Source: SCTD01 sp963781675 (GTDB lineage Bacteria; Actinomycetota; Actinomycetes; Mycobacteriales; SCTD01). From it: 64,000 nucleotides of DNA. A program made the position numbers and the translations under genes. The notes beneath the pieces are model-generated. The model made no database searches. It had not been told where the DNA came from and was given only the letters and a program-made list of their open reading frames with translations. This document shows positions 50,759-59,625 of this stretch, in pieces. Numbering within the stretch: the stretch's first letter is position 1; each line of letters begins with the position of its first letter. The stretch lies in contig CAWAGF010000006.1 of the NCBI GenBank assembly GCA_963781675.1, positions 584,838 to 648,837 on the forward strand. Direction: 5' to 3'.

Positions 50759-50793
50759 GTCCCCCTCGCGTGCGTGGACGCGCTCCGGGGGAC
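50759..50793 (-). promoter_or_regulatory. Hairpin sequestering the ribD Shine-Dalgarno
   Basis: GTCCCCC (50793-50787) can pair with GGGGGAC (50765-50759), which contains the ribD SD and ends 2 bp before the GTG. A second perfect palindrome, GGCGCACGCGTGCGCC (50819-50804), lies just upstream and could be the alternative stem. Together they form a plausible expression platform acting on translation. Confidence 0.6.
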
Positions 50794-50829
50794 GGCCGGG
50801 ACCGGCGCACGCGTGCGCCGCCACCGGCC

Positions 50830-50974
50830 GCGCGCTGCCTCTCCTCCGGACTCTCACCGTCGGTCCCGGAGTTCCACCGGGTCCACCGCTGACTGGCTGC
50901 CAGCGGGTCGCGGACTGTCACCGCCGGTCAGGCTCTCCACCCGAAGGGATGGGCACCCTGCCCCGGAGCGCGCG
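50830..50974 (-). promoter_or_regulatory. FMN riboswitch (RFN element)
   Basis: On the minus strand the conserved RFN blocks appear in order: CCGGGGCAGGGTG, CTGACCGGCGGTGACAGTCC, GACCCGGTGGAACTCCGGGA and CCGACGGTGAGAGTCCGGA. The closing P1 helix is GCGCGCT (50974-50968) with AGCGCGC (50836-50830). It lies between the GGDEF gene and ribD and would repress the rib operon when FMN binds. Confidence 0.95.
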
Positions 50975-51003
50975 TGATGTCGCGGCCAGTCTGCCAGAAG
51001 GCC

Positions 51004-51927
51004 TCAGGCGCGCCTGTCGACGGCCACCAGCGAGCCTGGCCGGGTCTTGGCCCACGTCTTCATCTCGGCCGCGGCGGCGACCACCGCGCGCGGGTCGCGG
51101 TCGGGCCCGGTGCTGACGGCCACGCCGATGCTCACCGACACCAGCGGGTGCCGGCGCAGCTCCATGCGCCGGTCGACGACCTCGAGCCAGCCGCGCGCGG
51201 CGTCGGCCTCGTCGTAGTGGCTGCGCACCTCGCGGTCGAACCCGTCCACCACCCGCTGCCCCAGCGGCTCGGCCTGCTCCGGCGTGCACACCACGACGAA
51301 GTCGTCACCGCCGACGTGCCCGAGGAACGGCCGCGGCTCGCCGGCCCGAGCGACGCTCTCGAGCAGGCACGCGGACAGCGCCAGGAGCAGCCGGTCGCCC
51401 CGCAGGAAGCCGTACGCGTCGTTGAAGCCCTTGAACTCGTCGAGGTCCACGTGGCAGACGGCGTAGGCCCCGCCCGCCGCGGCGCGCGAGGCGATCTCCA
51501 GGTCGATCCGGTGGTTGCCCGGCAGGCCGGTCAGCGGCGAGGTCGACCGCGCCTCCGCGGTGCGTCGCAGCGTCGTCTGCACCCGGGCCAGCAGCTCGAG
51601 GGTGTCGAACGGCTTGACGATGTAGTCGTCGGCGCCGGCCGTCAGCCCCACGACCTTGTCCGCGGACAGCGACTTCGCCGTGAGCAGCACGACGGGGAGC
51701 GCGGCCGTCGCCGGGTTCGCGCGCAGCCGGCGCAGCACCTCGACGCCGTCGAGCACGGGCATCATCACGTCGAGCAGCACCAGGTCAGGCGGGTCGTCCA
51801 GCACGGCGTCCAGGGCCGCCTGCCCGTCGTGCACGACGCGCACGTCGAAGCCCTCGAGGGTGAGGTTCAGCTCGACGAAGCCCGCGATGTCGCGGTCGTC
51901 GTCGGCGATCAGGACGCGGTCGGTCAC
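51004..51927 (-). CDS. Response regulator with GGDEF domain (GGDDF variant)
   Basis: 307 aa. Receiver: VLIADDDRDIAGFVELNLTL, VLLDVMMPVLDGVEVLRRLR (phospho-Asp) and DDYIVKPFDTLELLARV. GGDEF domain: SPLTGLPGNHRIDLEIASRA, CHVDLDEFKGFNDAYGFLRG and the active-site loop GHVGGDDFVVVC, where GGDDF replaces GGDEF. The substitution is conservative, so diguanylate cyclase activity is possible but not assured. GTG overlaps the rpe stop. No kinase adjacent. Confidence 0.87.
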   Translation of the reverse strand: MTDRVLIADDDRDIAGFVELNLTLEGFDVRVVHDGQAALDAVLDDPPDLVLLDVMMPVLDGVEVLRRLRANPATAALPVVLLTAKSLSADKVVGLTAGADDYIVKPFDTLELLARVQTTLRRTAEARSTSPLTGLPGNHRIDLEIASRAAAGGAYAVCHVDLDEFKGFNDAYGFLRGDRLLLALSACLLESVARAGEPRPFLGHVGGDDFVVVCTPEQAEPLGQRVVDGFDREVRSHYDEADAARGWLEVVDRRMELRRHPLVSVSIGVAVSTGPDRDPRAVVAAAAEMKTWAKTRPGSLVAVDRRA

Positions 51928-52595
51928 GCGCGACCCACGTGCGGCTCGGCCTGCGCGCGCAGCGCCCGCACCGCCGCCGCCGGGTCGTCCTTGCCGTAGA
52001 CGGCCGACCCCGCGACGAACACGTCCGCGCCGGCCTCGGCGCAGCGCTCGATGGTCTCCGCGCTCACGCCGCCGTCGACCTGCAGCCACACGTCGAGATC
52101 GCCGATCGCCTTGCGGGCACGGCGGACCTTGGGCAGCACGACGTCGAGGAACGCCTGCCCGCCGAAGCCGGGCTCCACGGTCATCAGCAGCAGCATGTCC
52201 AGCTCGGGCAGCAGGTCGACGTACGGCTCGACCGGCGTCGCGGGCTTGAGCGCCATGCCGGCGCGGGCGCCCTCCTTGCGCAGCGCCCGGGCCAGCCGCA
52301 CCGGTGCCGCGGCGGCCTCGACGTGGAAGGTCACGCTGCCGGCGCCCGCCTCGGCGTAGGCCGGCGCCCAGCGGTCCGGGTCCTCGATCATGAGGTGGCA
52401 GTCGACCGGGATGCTGCTGCTCTTCAGCACCGCTTCCACGACCGGCAGCCCGAGCGTGAGGTTCGGGACGAAGTGGTTGTCCATCACGTCGACGTGCGCC
52501 CAGTCGGCCGCGCCGTCGATGCGGGCCAGCTCGTCGGCCAGGCGCGCGAAGTCCGCCGACAGGATGCTCGGCGAGATCTGGGCACGGCGCGGCAC
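51924..52595 (-). CDS. rpe: Ribulose-phosphate 3-epimerase
   Basis: 223 aa TIM barrel. ISPSILSADFARLADELARI, WAHVDVMDNHFVPNLTLGLP, VDCHLMIEDPDRWAPAY and MTVEPGFGGQAFLDVVLPKV carry the metal-binding His/Asp residues. It supplies pentose phosphate, one precursor of riboflavin, and commonly precedes the rib genes in actinobacteria. Confidence 0.93.
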   Translation of the reverse strand: MPRRAQISPSILSADFARLADELARIDGAADWAHVDVMDNHFVPNLTLGLPVVEAVLKSSSIPVDCHLMIEDPDRWAPAYAEAGAGSVTFHVEAAAAPVRLARALRKEGARAGMALKPATPVEPYVDLLPELDMLLLMTVEPGFGGQAFLDVVLPKVRRARKAIGDLDVWLQVDGGVSAETIERCAEAGADVFVAGSAVYGKDDPAAAVRALRAQAEPHVGRA

Positions 52596-52679
52596 GGGGG
52601 CTCCTCGGGGTCGTCCGGAGGGTAGCGGCGGGCGTCCGGGGTGCCTGGCGCGGGTCGGCAGCCGGTGGGAGTGGTCAGG

Positions 52680-54050
52680 TCAGGCGCGGCGGCGCAGCAG
52701 CGCCAGGTGCATCGCGTCGGTGCCGTGCAGGTGCGGCCACAGCTGCACGGCCGGCCCCTTCCCGAGGTCCGGCACGCCGGGCAGCAGCGGCCGCGCGTCG
52801 AGCTGCTCCAGCTCCGGGTGCCGGCGCAGCACGTCCAGCACCGGGACCACTGTCTCGGCCAGGTGCGGCGAGCAGGTGACGTACGCCAGCACGCCGCCGG
52901 GGCGCAGCAGCGCGGCGGCGGCGTCCAGCAGCTCGCCCTGCAGCCGGGTGAGCGGCGGCAGGTCCGACGGCTGCCGGCGCCAGCGCGCCTCGGGCCGGCG
53001 ACGCAGGGCCCCGAGGCCGCTGCACGGCGCGTCGAGCAGCACCCGGTCGACGGTGCCGGGCGCGAGCGGGGGGGTGCGGCTGTCGGTGGTGACGACGCTC
53101 GCCGGGCCGCTGCGCCGGACCAGCCGGGCCCGGTGGTGCTGCGCTTCGAAGGCGAGCAGCCGGGCGCCGCGCTCCTGCGCGAGGACGTCGAGCAGCGCCG
53201 CCTTGCCACCGGGGCCTGCGCAGAGGTCGACCCACAACTTGTCCGGCCCGTCCAGCTCGGCGGCGGCGAGGGCGAGCGCCATGAGCTGGCTGCCCTCGTC
53301 CTGCACGCCCGCGGTGCCGTGCTTGACCGCGCCGACGGCGCCGGGGTCGCCCTCACCGAGCCGGACGGCGCGCGCGGACCACGGTCCGGGGGCGCCACCG
53401 CTCTGCGCGAGCAGCTCGTCGCGGCCGATGCGTCGGGCGACGAGGTGCACCTCGGGCCGGGCGTCGTCGGCGGCGAGGGCCGCGCCGGTCTGCCAGAGGT
53501 CGCCCTTGAGGGCGTCGCGGAACGCGCTGGCGATCCACTTCGGGTGGCTGTGCTCGAGAGCGAGGGCGCCCAGCCGGTCGTCGGCCGGCGCGAGCTCGGC
53601 CACCCACTGCGCGAGGTCCTTGGCGGCCACCTTGCGCAGGACGGCGTTCACGAAGGCGACCGGTCCGGCGCTGACCACCCGGCGGGCGAGGTCGACGGTC
53701 GCGGAGACGGCGGCGTGCGGCGGGATCCGGGTGCGCAGCAGCTGGTGCGCGCCGAGCCGCAGCACGTCGCGCACGGGCGGGTCGACCTGCGCGAGCGGCC
53801 GGTCGACGCACGCCTGGAGGACCGCGTCGTAGAGCCCCTGCCCGCGCAGCGCGCCGTACGCCAGCTCGGTCGCGAGCGCGGCGTCGCGGCCGTTGATGCC
53901 GCGCTCGCGCAGCAGTCCGGGCAGCACGAGGTTGGCGTAGGCGTCCTTCTCGCGGACCGCGGCCAGCACGTCGTAGGCGGCGCGCCGCGGCTTGTCGTCG
54001 GCCGGCGGGCGGTACGGCCGCGCGGCGCGGCGGTCCTTCGGCGGGGTCAC
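52680..54050 (-). CDS. rsmB: 16S rRNA m5C967 methyltransferase RsmB
   Basis: 456 aa. The N-terminal NusB-like domain reads AAYDVLAAVREKDAYANLVL and RDAALATELAYGALRGQGLY. The methyltransferase part has DLCAGPGGKAALLDVLAQ, LLDAPCSGLGALRRRPEARW (acid-base Cys) and AYVTCSPHLAETV (catalytic Cys). GTGA overlap with fmt, the conserved fmt-rsmB order. Confidence 0.93.
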   Translation of the reverse strand: MTPPKDRRAARPYRPPADDKPRRAAYDVLAAVREKDAYANLVLPGLLRERGINGRDAALATELAYGALRGQGLYDAVLQACVDRPLAQVDPPVRDVLRLGAHQLLRTRIPPHAAVSATVDLARRVVSAGPVAFVNAVLRKVAAKDLAQWVAELAPADDRLGALALEHSHPKWIASAFRDALKGDLWQTGAALAADDARPEVHLVARRIGRDELLAQSGGAPGPWSARAVRLGEGDPGAVGAVKHGTAGVQDEGSQLMALALAAAELDGPDKLWVDLCAGPGGKAALLDVLAQERGARLLAFEAQHHRARLVRRSGPASVVTTDSRTPPLAPGTVDRVLLDAPCSGLGALRRRPEARWRRQPSDLPPLTRLQGELLDAAAALLRPGGVLAYVTCSPHLAETVVPVLDVLRRHPELEQLDARPLLPGVPDLGKGPAVQLWPHLHGTDAMHLALLRRRA

Positions 54051-54955
54051 CGGAACCGCTCGCCCGGCTCGAGGCGCAGGCCGCGCAGCCAGTCGGCCGC
54101 GGGCATCGCGCCCTTGCCCTCGGGGCGCACCTCGCCCAGCCGCACCGCGGTCGTGGCCGTGCCGACGAGCCCGTCCTGGACCTCGCCCGGCTCGAGCACG
54201 TCCTCGGTCACGGTGACCGGCCCGAGCTTCACCCGCTTGTCCCGGAGGGTCGTCCAGGCGCCCGGCGCCGGCGTGCACGCGCGCACCACGCGGTCGACGC
54301 GCATCGCCGGCGCCGTCCAGGCGACCCGTGCGTCGTCGACCGTGATCTTCGGCGCCGTCGACACGCCGTCGGCCGGCTGCGGGACGGCCTGCAGGCGTCC
54401 CTCCTCGATCCCGTCGAGCGTCGCGACGAGCAGCCCGGCGCCCGCGTGCGCGAGCCGGTCGAGCAGGTCGCCGCTGGTGTCGGTCGGTCGTACCTCCTCG
54501 GTCGTCACGCCGTAGACCGGCCCGGTGTCCATGCCCGCCTCGAGCAGGAAGGTCGTAGCGCCGGTCAGCTCGTCGCCGTGCAGCAGCGCGTGCTGCACGG
54601 GCGCGGCGCCGCGCCAGGCCGGCAGCAGGGAGAAGTGCAGGTTGACCCAGCCCAGGCGCGGGACGTCGAGCACGGGCTGCGGGACGAGCGCGCCGTACGC
54701 CACGACCGGGCAGCAGTCGGGGGCGAGCGCGCGCAGCCGCTCCTGGAACTCCGGGTCGCGGGGATGGCCGGGCGTGAGCACCTCGAGCCCGGCGGCCTCC
54801 GCCCGCTCGCGCACCGGGGAGGGTCGCAGCGTGCGCCCGCGGCCGGCGGGTGCGTCGGGGCGGGTCACGACGGCGACGACGTCGTGCCGGCTGGCCAGCA
54901 GCGCCTCCAGCGACGGCACCGCCGGCTCCGGGGTGCCCGCGAAGACGAGCCTCAC
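54047..54955 (-). CDS. fmt: Methionyl-tRNA formyltransferase
   Basis: 302 aa. LVFAGTPEPAVPSLEALLA, NLHFSLLPAWRGAAPVQHAL (formyl-THF site) and the HxG/D active-site region ATTFLLEAGMDTGPVYG are intact, followed by a C-terminal tRNA-binding barrel (TLRDKRVKLGPVTVTEDV). 19 bp after def. Confidence 0.94.
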   Translation of the reverse strand: MRLVFAGTPEPAVPSLEALLASRHDVVAVVTRPDAPAGRGRTLRPSPVRERAEAAGLEVLTPGHPRDPEFQERLRALAPDCCPVVAYGALVPQPVLDVPRLGWVNLHFSLLPAWRGAAPVQHALLHGDELTGATTFLLEAGMDTGPVYGVTTEEVRPTDTSGDLLDRLAHAGAGLLVATLDGIEEGRLQAVPQPADGVSTAPKITVDDARVAWTAPAMRVDRVVRACTPAPGAWTTLRDKRVKLGPVTVTEDVLEPGEVQDGLVGTATTAVRLGEVRPEGKGAMPAADWLRGLRLEPGERFR

Positions 54956-54974
54956 GGGGCGGTGGGCGGGGGCG

Positions 54975-55517
54975 TTATCGCGCGCGCCCGAACAGCGGGT
55001 GCGGGCTGACCTTCACCACAGGCGGCTGCGCCCACTCCGCCTCGCGGATGGCCTCCATGGCGGCCTTCCTGGTCTCGGCGTCGAGGCGGTCGATGAACAG
55101 CACGCCGTCCAGGTGGTCGGTCTCGTGCTGGATGCAGCGGGCCAGCAGGTCGCTGCCGGAGACGGTGATCGGGTCGCCGTAGACGTTCTGCCCGTGCGCG
55201 ACGACGTCCTGCTTGCGCACGCAGTCGAAGGTGAGGTCGGGCAGCGACAGGCAGCCCTCGGGGCCGTCCTGCTCCTCGTCGCTCGGGAAGTGCAGCACCG
55301 GGTTGATCAGGTGGCCGAGCACGTCGTCGACGTCGTAGACGAACACGCGCAGCCCGACGCCGATCTGCGGCGCCGCGAGGCCGACGCCGGGGGCCTCGAT
55401 CATCGTGTCGGCCAGGTCCTTGACGAGGGTCCGCAGCTCCTTGTCGAAGGTCGTCACCGCGACTGCGGGCGTCCGCAGGACAGGGTCGCCCAGCAGGCGG
55501 ATCGGTCGGGTGGCCAC
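54975..55517 (-). CDS. def: Peptide deformylase
   Basis: 180 aa metalloprotease removing N-formyl groups. Motif 1 GVGLAAPQIGVG, motif 2 EGCLSLPDLTFDC and motif 3 IQHETDHLDGVLFIDRLD are complete. Acts on the same substrates that Fmt creates. Confidence 0.95.
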   Translation of the reverse strand: MATRPIRLLGDPVLRTPAVAVTTFDKELRTLVKDLADTMIEAPGVGLAAPQIGVGLRVFVYDVDDVLGHLINPVLHFPSDEEQDGPEGCLSLPDLTFDCVRKQDVVAHGQNVYGDPITVSGSDLLARCIQHETDHLDGVLFIDRLDAETRKAAMEAIREAEWAQPPVVKVSPHPLFGRAR

Positions 55518-55526
55518 GTCTGCAGG

Positions 55527-57488
55527 CTAGACGAGCGTGCGGGGGTCGAGCTCCACGCGGACGGCCTCGGCCTTGCGGGCGCTGCGCACCCCGGCCGCCG
55601 CCTTGAGGGCCGCGGCGAGCTCGGCGCCGGCGGTGCGGGGCACCCTCAGCAGGTACCGCTCCTGCTCGCCTGCCGGTACCGGTCCGAGCACCTCGAAGGG
55701 CAGGCCGTCCAGGAGCTCGGCCACCGCAGCCGGCGCTCCCGTGACGCTCGCCATCCGAGCGGCGGGCGGGAAGCCCAGCCCGGTGCGCTCGGCCAGCTCG
55801 CGCTCGGCGGCACCGGCCGGGTCCCACCGGATGAGCGCCTGCACGGGCACCAGCGCGCGGTCGGCGACGACCACGACCCGGCCGTCGGAGCGGGCCAGCG
55901 CGGCGGCGGCGAACCACCGGCGCAGCGCCTCCTCCCCCGCCCGCAGGTCGGCCCGGCCGAGCGCGGCCCACCCGTCGAGCAGCAGCACCGCGCCGTAGCC
56001 GCCGTCCGCGACCGGCTCGGCGCCGGGGGTGCACACCACCAGCGCGGGCGTCCCGTCGACGCGGGCCAGCACGCCGTCGCGCCCGCTGGTGCGGACCGGC
56101 GTGCCGGCGAAGGCACGGCCGAGCTCCTCCGCGGTGCGGCCCGCGCCCGTGACCGAGGCGCGCAGCCGGCGTCCGTCGCAGGCCGGGCAGCGCCAGTCCC
56201 CGGCGATCCGGCCGCACCAGCGGCAGGCGGCGATCGCGTGCCTAGAGGTTGTCGCCAGCGGGCCGGCGCAGGCGGGGCAGCGCGCCTGCGTGCGGTCCCG
56301 CACGCAGGCCAGCGACGGGACGTAGCCGCGCCGCGGGACCTGCACCAGCACCGGCTGCCCCTTCGCGAGGGCGGCCCGCGCGGCGTCGAAGGCCGCGGCC
56401 GGCAGCCGGGCGGCCTGCGCGAGCGGGTCGCGGGCCAGCTGCTCCTCGCCGGTGCCGTCGACCGCTGGCGCCGCTGCCCGCACCGTCGCCCGCTCGGCCA
56501 CCAGCGGCTTGGCCCAGCCGGTCTGCAGCAGCAGCTGCGCCTCGGCCGTCCGGGCGTGCCCGCCGACGAGCATCGCCGCGCCGGTGAGGTGCGCGCGCAG
56601 GGCCAGCACCTCGCGCACGTGCGGGTAGGGCGCGCGCGGCTCGTCGTGCAGGTCGTCGCCGTCGTCCCACACGACGACGAGCCCGAGGTCGTGCACCGGC
56701 GCGAAGGCCGTCGCACGGGTGCCGACCGCGACGCGGACGCCGCCGCGCAGGACCTGCAGCCAGCGGCGGTACCGCTCGGCCGGCCCCAGGTCGGCGCTGA
56801 GCGAGGCGGCCGGCACGCCTGCCTCCGCCAGCGCCCCGGTGACCCGGTCGAGGTCGCGGCTGTCCGGCACGACGACCACCGCGCCGCGCCCGCTCGCCGC
56901 GCACGCCTGCACCGCGGCCGCCACCTCCGTCGGCCACGCCGGACCGGGCAGCGCGTCCCACACCGCGCGCGGCGACCGGCCGGCGGCGAGCGCCTCGAGG
57001 AAGGCCGGGCCCGCCGGGTAGCGGCTCCACGACCCCGCCCCCGGCGCTGCGGGTCGCGGTGCGGCCTCGGGAGCGGCCTCGGCCTCGACCCGCGCGTGCC
57101 GTGGCGGCAGCGCGAGGCGCAGCACGTCCGGCAGGGTGCCGGCGGTGCGGTCCGCGACGGCCCGCGCGAGGTCGTGCACCTCCGGGGTCAGCACCCGCTC
57201 GGGGCTCACCACGGACAGCGGCGCCAGCCTGCCGGGGTGCTCGCTGGCGTCCTCGCGCGACAGCAGCCACCCGTCGACGAGCCGTCCGGCGAAGCGGACG
57301 CGCACCCGTACGCCCGGTTGCGCGTCCTGGTCCGCCGCCGCCGGCACGAGGTAGTCGAAGGGACGGTCGAGGTGCGCCAGCCCGGTGTCGACGACGACGC
57401 GAGCGACCGGCTGCACTTCCGCGGGAGCGGTGGCCGGCTTCTTGCGCGGAGCGCGGGCCGCCTTCAGCCCCAGCGGCAGCTCCGTCAC
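55527..57488 (-). CDS. priA: Actinobacterial PriA-like primosomal protein without helicase motifs
   Basis: 653 aa. The 3'BD domain (VVVDTGLAHLDRPFDYLVPA) and zinc-binding region (ARCPACAGPLATTSRHA, CRWCGRIAGDWRCPACDGRR) are recognisable. The position of Walker A reads ALPGPAWPTEVAAAV with no GKT, and DEAH is replaced by VVWDDGDD. This loss is characteristic of actinobacterial PriA proteins, so a structural, non-helicase role in replication restart is likely. Intact frame. It sits between def and metK, as in mycobacteria and streptomycetes. Confidence 0.88.
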   Translation of the reverse strand: MTELPLGLKAARAPRKKPATAPAEVQPVARVVVDTGLAHLDRPFDYLVPAAADQDAQPGVRVRVRFAGRLVDGWLLSREDASEHPGRLAPLSVVSPERVLTPEVHDLARAVADRTAGTLPDVLRLALPPRHARVEAEAAPEAAPRPAAPGAGSWSRYPAGPAFLEALAAGRSPRAVWDALPGPAWPTEVAAAVQACAASGRGAVVVVPDSRDLDRVTGALAEAGVPAASLSADLGPAERYRRWLQVLRGGVRVAVGTRATAFAPVHDLGLVVVWDDGDDLHDEPRAPYPHVREVLALRAHLTGAAMLVGGHARTAEAQLLLQTGWAKPLVAERATVRAAAPAVDGTGEEQLARDPLAQAARLPAAAFDAARAALAKGQPVLVQVPRRGYVPSLACVRDRTQARCPACAGPLATTSRHAIAACRWCGRIAGDWRCPACDGRRLRASVTGAGRTAEELGRAFAGTPVRTSGRDGVLARVDGTPALVVCTPGAEPVADGGYGAVLLLDGWAALGRADLRAGEEALRRWFAAAALARSDGRVVVVADRALVPVQALIRWDPAGAAERELAERTGLGFPPAARMASVTGAPAAVAELLDGLPFEVLGPVPAGEQERYLLRVPRTAGAELAAALKAAAGVRSARKAEAVRVELDPRTLV

Positions 57489-57513
57489 GCGGACGAGGCT
57501 AGGGCGGACGTGC

Positions 57514-57548
57514 GACGGCCCCGCACCTCCAGGGAGGGCGAGGCCGTC
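57514..57548 (-). terminator. Possible terminator between metK and priA
   Basis: GACGGCC (57548-57542) and GGCCGTC (57520-57514) form a 7-bp stem with a GC-rich loop just after the metK stop. No U-tract follows, so function is uncertain. Confidence 0.35.
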
Positions 57549-57561
57549 GGGACGAGCGGTC

Positions 57562-58755
57562 CTACTGGCCGGCGGCCTTCTTCAACAGCTCGGCGCGGTC
57601 GGTCGACTCCCAGGTGAAGTCGGCGCCCTCGCGGCCGAAGTGGCCGTAGGCGCTGGTGCCCTTGTAGATCGGGCGGAGCAGGTCGAGGTCGCGGATGATC
57701 GCGGCCGGGCGCAGGTCGAACACCTCGACGATCGCGTCCTGCAGGACCTGGTCGTCGACGACCCCGGTGCCGAAGGTGTCGACGAACAGGCCGACCGGCT
57801 CGGCCTTGCCGATGGCGTACGCGACCTGGACCTCGCACGTGCTGGCCAGGCCGGCGGCGACGACGTTCTTGGCGACCCAGCGCATGGCGTAGGCAGCCGA
57901 GCGGTCGACCTTGGACGGGTCCTTGCCGGAGAAGGCGCCGCCGCCGTGCCGGGCGTAGCCGCCGTACGTGTCGACGATGATCTTGCGACCGGTCAGGCCG
58001 GCGTCGCCCATCGGGCCGCCGATGACGAACTTGCCGGTCGGGTTGACCAGCAGGCGGTAGCCCTCGGTGTCGATGCCGAGGTCCGCGATCTCCGGCGCCA
58101 CGACGTGCTCGGCGATGTCCGGGGTCAGCAGGCTGACGATGTCGATGTCCTCGGCGTGCTGCGAGGAGACGACGACCGTGTCGAGGCGCGCGGGCCTGCC
58201 GTCGACGTACTCGATGGTGACCTGGGTCTTGCCGTCCGGGCGCAGGTAGGGCACCACGCCGTCCTTGCGGACCTGGGTGAGGCGCTTGGCGAGCCGGTGC
58301 GCGAGCGCGATCGGCAGCGGCATGAGCTCGGGCGTCTCGTCGCAGGCGAAGCCGAACATCAGGCCCTGGTCGCCGGCGCCCTGCTTCTCCAGGTCGTCGG
58401 TCTCGCCCTCGACGCGAGCCTCGTAGGCCTCGTCGACGCCCTGCGCGATGTCCGGGCTCTGCGAGCCGATCGACACCGAGACGCCGCAGCTCTCGCCGTC
58501 GAAGCCCTTCTTGCTGCTGTCGTAGCCGATCTCGAGGATCGTCCTGCGCACGATGTCGGCGATGTTGGCGTAGCCGTCGGTCGTCACCTCGCCGGCGATG
58601 TGCACCTGGCCGGTGGTGATGAGCGTCTCGACCGCGACACGGCTCTTCGGGTCCTGCTCGAGCAGCGCGTCGAGGATCGCGTCGCTGATGGCGTCGGCGA
58701 TCTTGTCGGGGTGCCCCTCGGTGACCGACTCGGACGTGAACAGACGACGGGACAC
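57562..58755 (-). CDS. metK: S-adenosylmethionine synthetase
   Basis: 397 aa. LFTSESVTEGHPDKIADAIS, TYGGYARHGGGAFSGKDPSK and IGGPMGDAGLTGRKIIVD are hallmark sites. GTG 58755 lies 6 bp after GGAG. Nothing in the 65 bp upstream looks like a SAM riboswitch. Confidence 0.95.
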   Translation of the reverse strand: MSRRLFTSESVTEGHPDKIADAISDAILDALLEQDPKSRVAVETLITTGQVHIAGEVTTDGYANIADIVRRTILEIGYDSSKKGFDGESCGVSVSIGSQSPDIAQGVDEAYEARVEGETDDLEKQGAGDQGLMFGFACDETPELMPLPIALAHRLAKRLTQVRKDGVVPYLRPDGKTQVTIEYVDGRPARLDTVVVSSQHAEDIDIVSLLTPDIAEHVVAPEIADLGIDTEGYRLLVNPTGKFVIGGPMGDAGLTGRKIIVDTYGGYARHGGGAFSGKDPSKVDRSAAYAMRWVAKNVVAAGLASTCEVQVAYAIGKAEPVGLFVDTFGTGVVDDQVLQDAIVEVFDLRPAAIIRDLDLLRPIYKGTSAYGHFGREGADFTWESTDRAELLKKAAGQ

Positions 58756-58820
58756 AGGGCTCCTCAAGTGGTTGCGGCTCGCGCAGGCGCGCGCAGGCGA
58801 TCGCGGAGGAGCCTACCGGG

Positions 58821-59576
58821 CTACCCCGCCTCGCCCACGGACCGGCAGTCCACGAGGTAGGCCTCGCCGACGCGCGGGTCGTCCATCCCCTCCGCCTGCG
58901 CCGTCGTGCGCTTCGACTGCACCAGGCGGTGCCCGCCGATGCGGTACGTCGTGGTGGTCACGGTGAAGCTGGTGCCGTCGTCGCTGCTCGCGGAGCGCAC
59001 GACCAGGGTGCCCTGCTCGGTGCAGGAGAAGCCTTCGCCGTGGGTGGCGCTGCCGCCGATGCCCAGCTCGGCCTGCTCGCCGTCCAGGGTCAGCGGCGCG
59101 AGGGTGCGGCCGTCCCACCGGAACGGCGTGAGGAAGGTCGTGCTGGACCCCTGGCCGGTGCGCAGGAAGACCTCGGCGCGGCCGTCCCGGTCGACGTCCT
59201 CCGACCCGCTGGCGGCCGGGGTCGTGTCGGTGTCGAACGCGCTGCGGACCGTCTTGCCGGTGCCGGACAGGACGACGGCGAGCTGCTCGCCCACGCGCAC
59301 CTCGTCGACCGTGCCGTCGCCGTCGACGTCGCCCTGCGCCGCCGGCTCGACCGGCCCCGGGGGCGGGCTCGGGACGGCGGCGCGGGTGGGCGTGGGCGAC
59401 GGCGTTGGGGCGGGCGCCACGGTCGGCACGCGGCTCGGCACGGGGACGGCCCTGCTCGGTGCGGCCGCGCTGGGGCTGGCCGGCTCCGGATCGGCCTGGC
59501 TGGTGCGCTCGACGCGCACGTCCTGCCCGCAGGCGGTCAGCAGCAGGAGCGGGACGAGCAGGGCGGTGCGACGCAT
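58821..59576 (-). CDS. Putative lipoprotein with FG-GAP/VCBS-like Ca-binding segment
   Basis: 251 aa. The signal peptide RRTALLVPLLLLTACGQD has a lipobox (L-T-A-C). A Pro/Ala/Thr-rich linker of about 60 residues follows, then GDVDGDGTVDEVRVG and SEDVDRDGRAEVFLR, two calcium-loop-like DxDxDG motifs as in FG-GAP/VCBS repeats. Surface lipoprotein of unknown role. It lies between metK and coaBC but is probably a separate unit. Confidence 0.75.
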   Translation of the reverse strand: MRRTALLVPLLLLTACGQDVRVERTSQADPEPASPSAAAPSRAVPVPSRVPTVAPAPTPSPTPTRAAVPSPPPGPVEPAAQGDVDGDGTVDEVRVGEQLAVVLSGTGKTVRSAFDTDTTPAASGSEDVDRDGRAEVFLRTGQGSSTTFLTPFRWDGRTLAPLTLDGEQAELGIGGSATHGEGFSCTEQGTLVVRSASSDDGTSFTVTTTTYRIGGHRLVQSKRTTAQAEGMDDPRVGEAYLVDCRSVGEAG

Positions 59577-59625
59577 GCGCCCAGGCTGGCGCGCCGGGCA
59601 GCAGCGGACCGGGAGGCGCGCCGGG

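Noticed and set aside
58756..58820. SAM riboswitch before metK
   Set aside because: Only 65 bp are available and none of the SAM-I/II/IV core motifs are visible.
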